Below are positions 4,570 to 6,723 of a stretch of DNA of 6,723 bases, piece by piece; within the stretch, counting starts at the first letter, position 1; every line of letters starts with the position of its first letter. Position numbers and translations under genes: made by a program. The stretch comes from Paracoccaceae bacterium (GTDB lineage: Bacteria; Pseudomonadota; Alphaproteobacteria; Rhodobacterales; Rhodobacteraceae). The notes beneath the pieces were generated by a model that did not search any database, was not told the DNA's origin, and saw only the letters and a list, made by a program, of their open reading frames with translations. Where the stretch lies: NCBI GenBank assembly GCA_016937725.1, contig JAFGVZ010000032.1, forward strand, positions 1-6,723. The letters are read 5' to 3'.

Positions 4570-6723
4570 TCACCCCAAGGCGGCACTGCATCGCGCACAT
4601 GTGTGTGGATGGGCGTGCTGGCCTACATCTGGCGTGATCTTCCAGCAGCGCTGGCATTTCTCGCCGTCGGCATGGGCGAAAACGACCGACACACCCGGCG
4701 CGTCGTCCAGCGTGAACGCGTCGTCGGGGGCCGGGTCAGTCGTCAGAGCCACGCCCGATGTAATGCACAAATCGGCGAAAGCTTCGGCGTCGGTCACCAC
4801 TGCGGCCTGCGCGTCGGTCAGATGCACGATCGGCGCGGCTTCAAGGCTTGCCCCGATGGTCTTCGCGCGACGTTCGGCTTCCAAAGCGCCGGTCACAACG
4901 CGGCGCACCATCCGCAGGGTCTTCATGCGCTGTGCCAGTTCCGGATCCAGCCACTCGGTGGGGGTGGCCGGAATGTCATGCAAATGCACACTGTCCTCCT
5001 CGGACGGGAAGCGCGAGAGCCACACATCCTCCATCGTGAAGGGCAGGATCGGTGCCAGCCATGTCACAAGGCGGTGGAACAGCAGGTCCAGCACCGTGCG
5101 GGATGCGCGGCGGCGCAAGCTATCGGGCGCATCGCAGTAAAGTGCATCTTTTCGCACGTCGAAATAGAAGGCCGAGAGGTCCGTTGTTGCAAAATTGAAC
5201 AAGGCTTGGAACACGCCTTGGAAATCGTAGGCGTCGTAGCCCTTGCGCACAACGGCGTCCAATTCGGCCATGCGGTGCAGCATCAGCCGTTCCAGTTCGG
5301 GCATATCGGCGGGCGCGACGCGCTCTTCTTCGGACCAGCCCGCAAGGTTACCAAGCATAAAGCGCAGCGTGTTGCGCAGGCGGCGATAGCTGTCGGCCAC
5401 CCCTTTCAGGATTTCCTTACCGATGCGCAAATCCGCCGTGTAATCCGATTGCGCCACCCATAGGCGCAAGATGTCGGCGCCGTATTCGTCGATCACCTCT
5501 TGCGGGGCGACGGTGTTGCCAAGCGATTTGGACATTTTCATGCCCTTCTCGTCCAGCGTAAAGCCATGGGTCAGCACGCCGCGATAGGGCGCGCGGCCCT
5601 TGGTCGCGCAGGCTTGCAGCATGGATGAATGAAACCAGCCGCGGTGCTGGTCGGTCCCTTCCAAGTAAAGGTCGGCAAGCCCGTCAGGGCTACCATCCTC
5701 GCGGTCGCGCAGCACGAAAGCGTGGGTCGAACCAGAGTCGAACCACACATCCAGAATGTCAAAAACCTGATCATAGGCTTCGGGATCATGCAGGTTTCCA
5801 AGGACACGTTCCTTGAAACCTTGCACATACCAAACATCCGCGCCCTCTTCCTCGAACGCGGCCTTGATCCGGGCATTGACCTGCGGATCTCGTAGCAGGA
5901 AGTCCGGGTCGGTCGGTTTTGCGCCCTTTTTCACGAAACAGGTCAGCGGCACGCCCCAAGCGCGCTGGCGTGACAGCACCCAGTCGGGCCGGTTTTCGAT
6001 CATGGAATACAGCCGGTTGCGCCCGGTTTGGGGCGTCCATTTCACCAGCCGGTCGATGGATTCCAGCGCGCGCTGGCGGATCGTGTCGCCATGCTCATTC
6101 ATCCCGTCATCGAGCGGTTTGTCGATGGCGGCGAACCATTGCGCGGTGTTGCGGTAGATCAGCGGCGCTTTCGACCGCCAGCTATGGGGGTAGCTGTGGC
6201 GCAGTTTGCCCTTGGCAAACAGCGCGCCCGCATAGGCCAGTTGCTTGATGACCGCCACGTTCGCGCCGCCTTCCTTGCCATCGGGTTTGACGATGACCTC
6301 GCCCCCGAACAGCGGCAGATCGGGGCGGTAGCTGCCATCTTCCAGCACGTTATAGGTCATGGGCAGGCCGTGTTTCAGGCCGACCTGATAATCGTCATCG
6401 CCATGGCTGGGGGCCGTGTGGACGAAACCTGTGCCTGCGTCATCGGTGACATGGTCGCCGGGCAGCATGGGCACGTCGAAATCCCATTCGCCGTTTTCGA
6501 CTAGGCCGCGGAAGGGGTGGGCGAGGGTTAGGGCGGCGAGTTCATCCGCCGACACGTCACGCAAACGCTGCGCTGTTACCTTGGCCGCCGCAAAGGCGCT
6601 TTCGGCCAGCGCATCGGCCAAGAGGACCTTTTCGCCCGCGCCCAGTTTCGCGCCTTCGGGCACCTCGGTCACTTCATAAAGGCCATAAGCAATACCGGGA
6701 CCGAAGCACACGGCGCGGTTTTG
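4570..6723 (-). CDS. ileS: Isoleucyl-tRNA synthetase, C-terminal ~717 residues (5' end outside window)
   Basis: Class Ia aminoacyl-tRNA synthetase that charges tRNA-Ile and hydrolyses mischarged Val-tRNA; cytosolic and essential. The frame stays open to the right edge (first visible residues QNRAVCFGPG), so the N-terminus with the HIGH motif is outside; a GTG at 6711 is internal, not a start. Numbered from the first visible codon: the CP1 editing domain has GTGFVHTAPSHGDDDY (97-112), with H102 and D111 matching the editing residues known as H333 and D342 in E. coli; WFDSGS at 327-332; KMSKS at 396-400 for ATP activation; then the helical anticodon-binding domain (about 440-640). The C-terminal zinc finger is CxxC-x15-CxxC (C690, C693, C709, C712). 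These features indicate the ordinary bacterial zinc-finger type of IleRS. Everything visible is intact. The gene ends in TGA, 62 nt before the DUF2798 gene, and has no clear terminator, so some read-through into the operon is possible. Confidence 0.97.
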   Translation of the reverse strand, partial: QNRAVCFGPGIAYGLYEVTEVPEGAKLGAGEKVLLADALAESAFAAAKVTAQRLRDVSADELAALTLAHPFRGLVENGEWDFDVPMLPGDHVTDDAGTGFVHTAPSHGDDDYQVGLKHGLPMTYNVLEDGSYRPDLPLFGGEVIVKPDGKEGGANVAVIKQLAYAGALFAKGKLRHSYPHSWRSKAPLIYRNTAQWFAAIDKPLDDGMNEHGDTIRQRALESIDRLVKWTPQTGRNRLYSMIENRPDWVLSRQRAWGVPLTCFVKKGAKPTDPDFLLRDPQVNARIKAAFEEEGADVWYVQGFKERVLGNLHDPEAYDQVFDILDVWFDSGSTHAFVLRDREDGSPDGLADLYLEGTDQHRGWFHSSMLQACATKGRAPYRGVLTHGFTLDEKGMKMSKSLGNTVAPQEVIDEYGADILRLWVAQSDYTADLRIGKEILKGVADSYRRLRNTLRFMLGNLAGWSEEERVAPADMPELERLMLHRMAELDAVVRKGYDAYDFQGVFQALFNFATTDLSAFYFDVRKDALYCDAPDSLRRRASRTVLDLLFHRLVTWLAPILPFTMEDVWLSRFPSEEDSVHLHDIPATPTEWLDPELAQRMKTLRMVRRVVTGALEAERRAKTIGASLEAAPIVHLTDAQAAVVTDAEAFADLCITSGVALTTDPAPDDAFTLDDAPGVSVVFAHADGEKCQRCWKITPDVGQHAHPHTCARCSAALG

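Noticed and set aside
4558..5463. Open frame of 301 codons on the + strand over the ileS 3' end
   Set aside because: It is antisense to the conserved IleRS anticodon-binding and zinc-finger regions; no domain is recognisable and it has the same His/Gln-rich shadow composition.

Overview
The window reads as chromosomal DNA of an alphaproteobacterium, most likely Rhodobacterales (Roseobacter/Rhodobacter type). The basis is GC-rich coding sequence, a FlgD of the rhodobacteral kind and a photolyase of the FeS-BCP/CryB class. This placement comes from recognising protein families, not from a database search.

Layout from left to right: a complete flgD (flagellar hook cap) on the + strand at 1-657. 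Everything else is on the - strand. Read in the direction of transcription, right to left, it begins with the 3' three quarters of ileS (isoleucyl-tRNA synthetase, running off the right edge). A 62-nt gap follows, holding a perfect 10-bp inverted repeat and a possible promoter. Five tightly packed genes come next: a two-helix DUF2798 membrane protein, a DUF3253 protein, a short-chain dehydrogenase, a FeS-containing photolyase/cryptochrome and a HisC-like PLP aminotransferase. The last gene ends tail to tail with flgD, 25 nt apart. No gene-free stretch exceeds 62 nt. I see no tRNA, rRNA, CRISPR or mobile element.

The five - strand genes look like one transcription unit: gaps are 42 nt or less and two junctions overlap (22 nt and 7 nt). 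A light-driven DNA repair enzyme together with an SDR and two small conserved proteins of unknown role suggests a light or oxidative stress operon. The inverted repeat straddles the likely -10 region of its promoter, which is the geometry of a repressor site. The job of the operon is inference.

Nothing in the window amounts to a wholly new system. The points most worth following are the operator-like repeat, the operon it may control, and the FeS photolyase, in which the cluster and active-site residues I recall for Agrobacterium PhrB are all kept at a constant offset.
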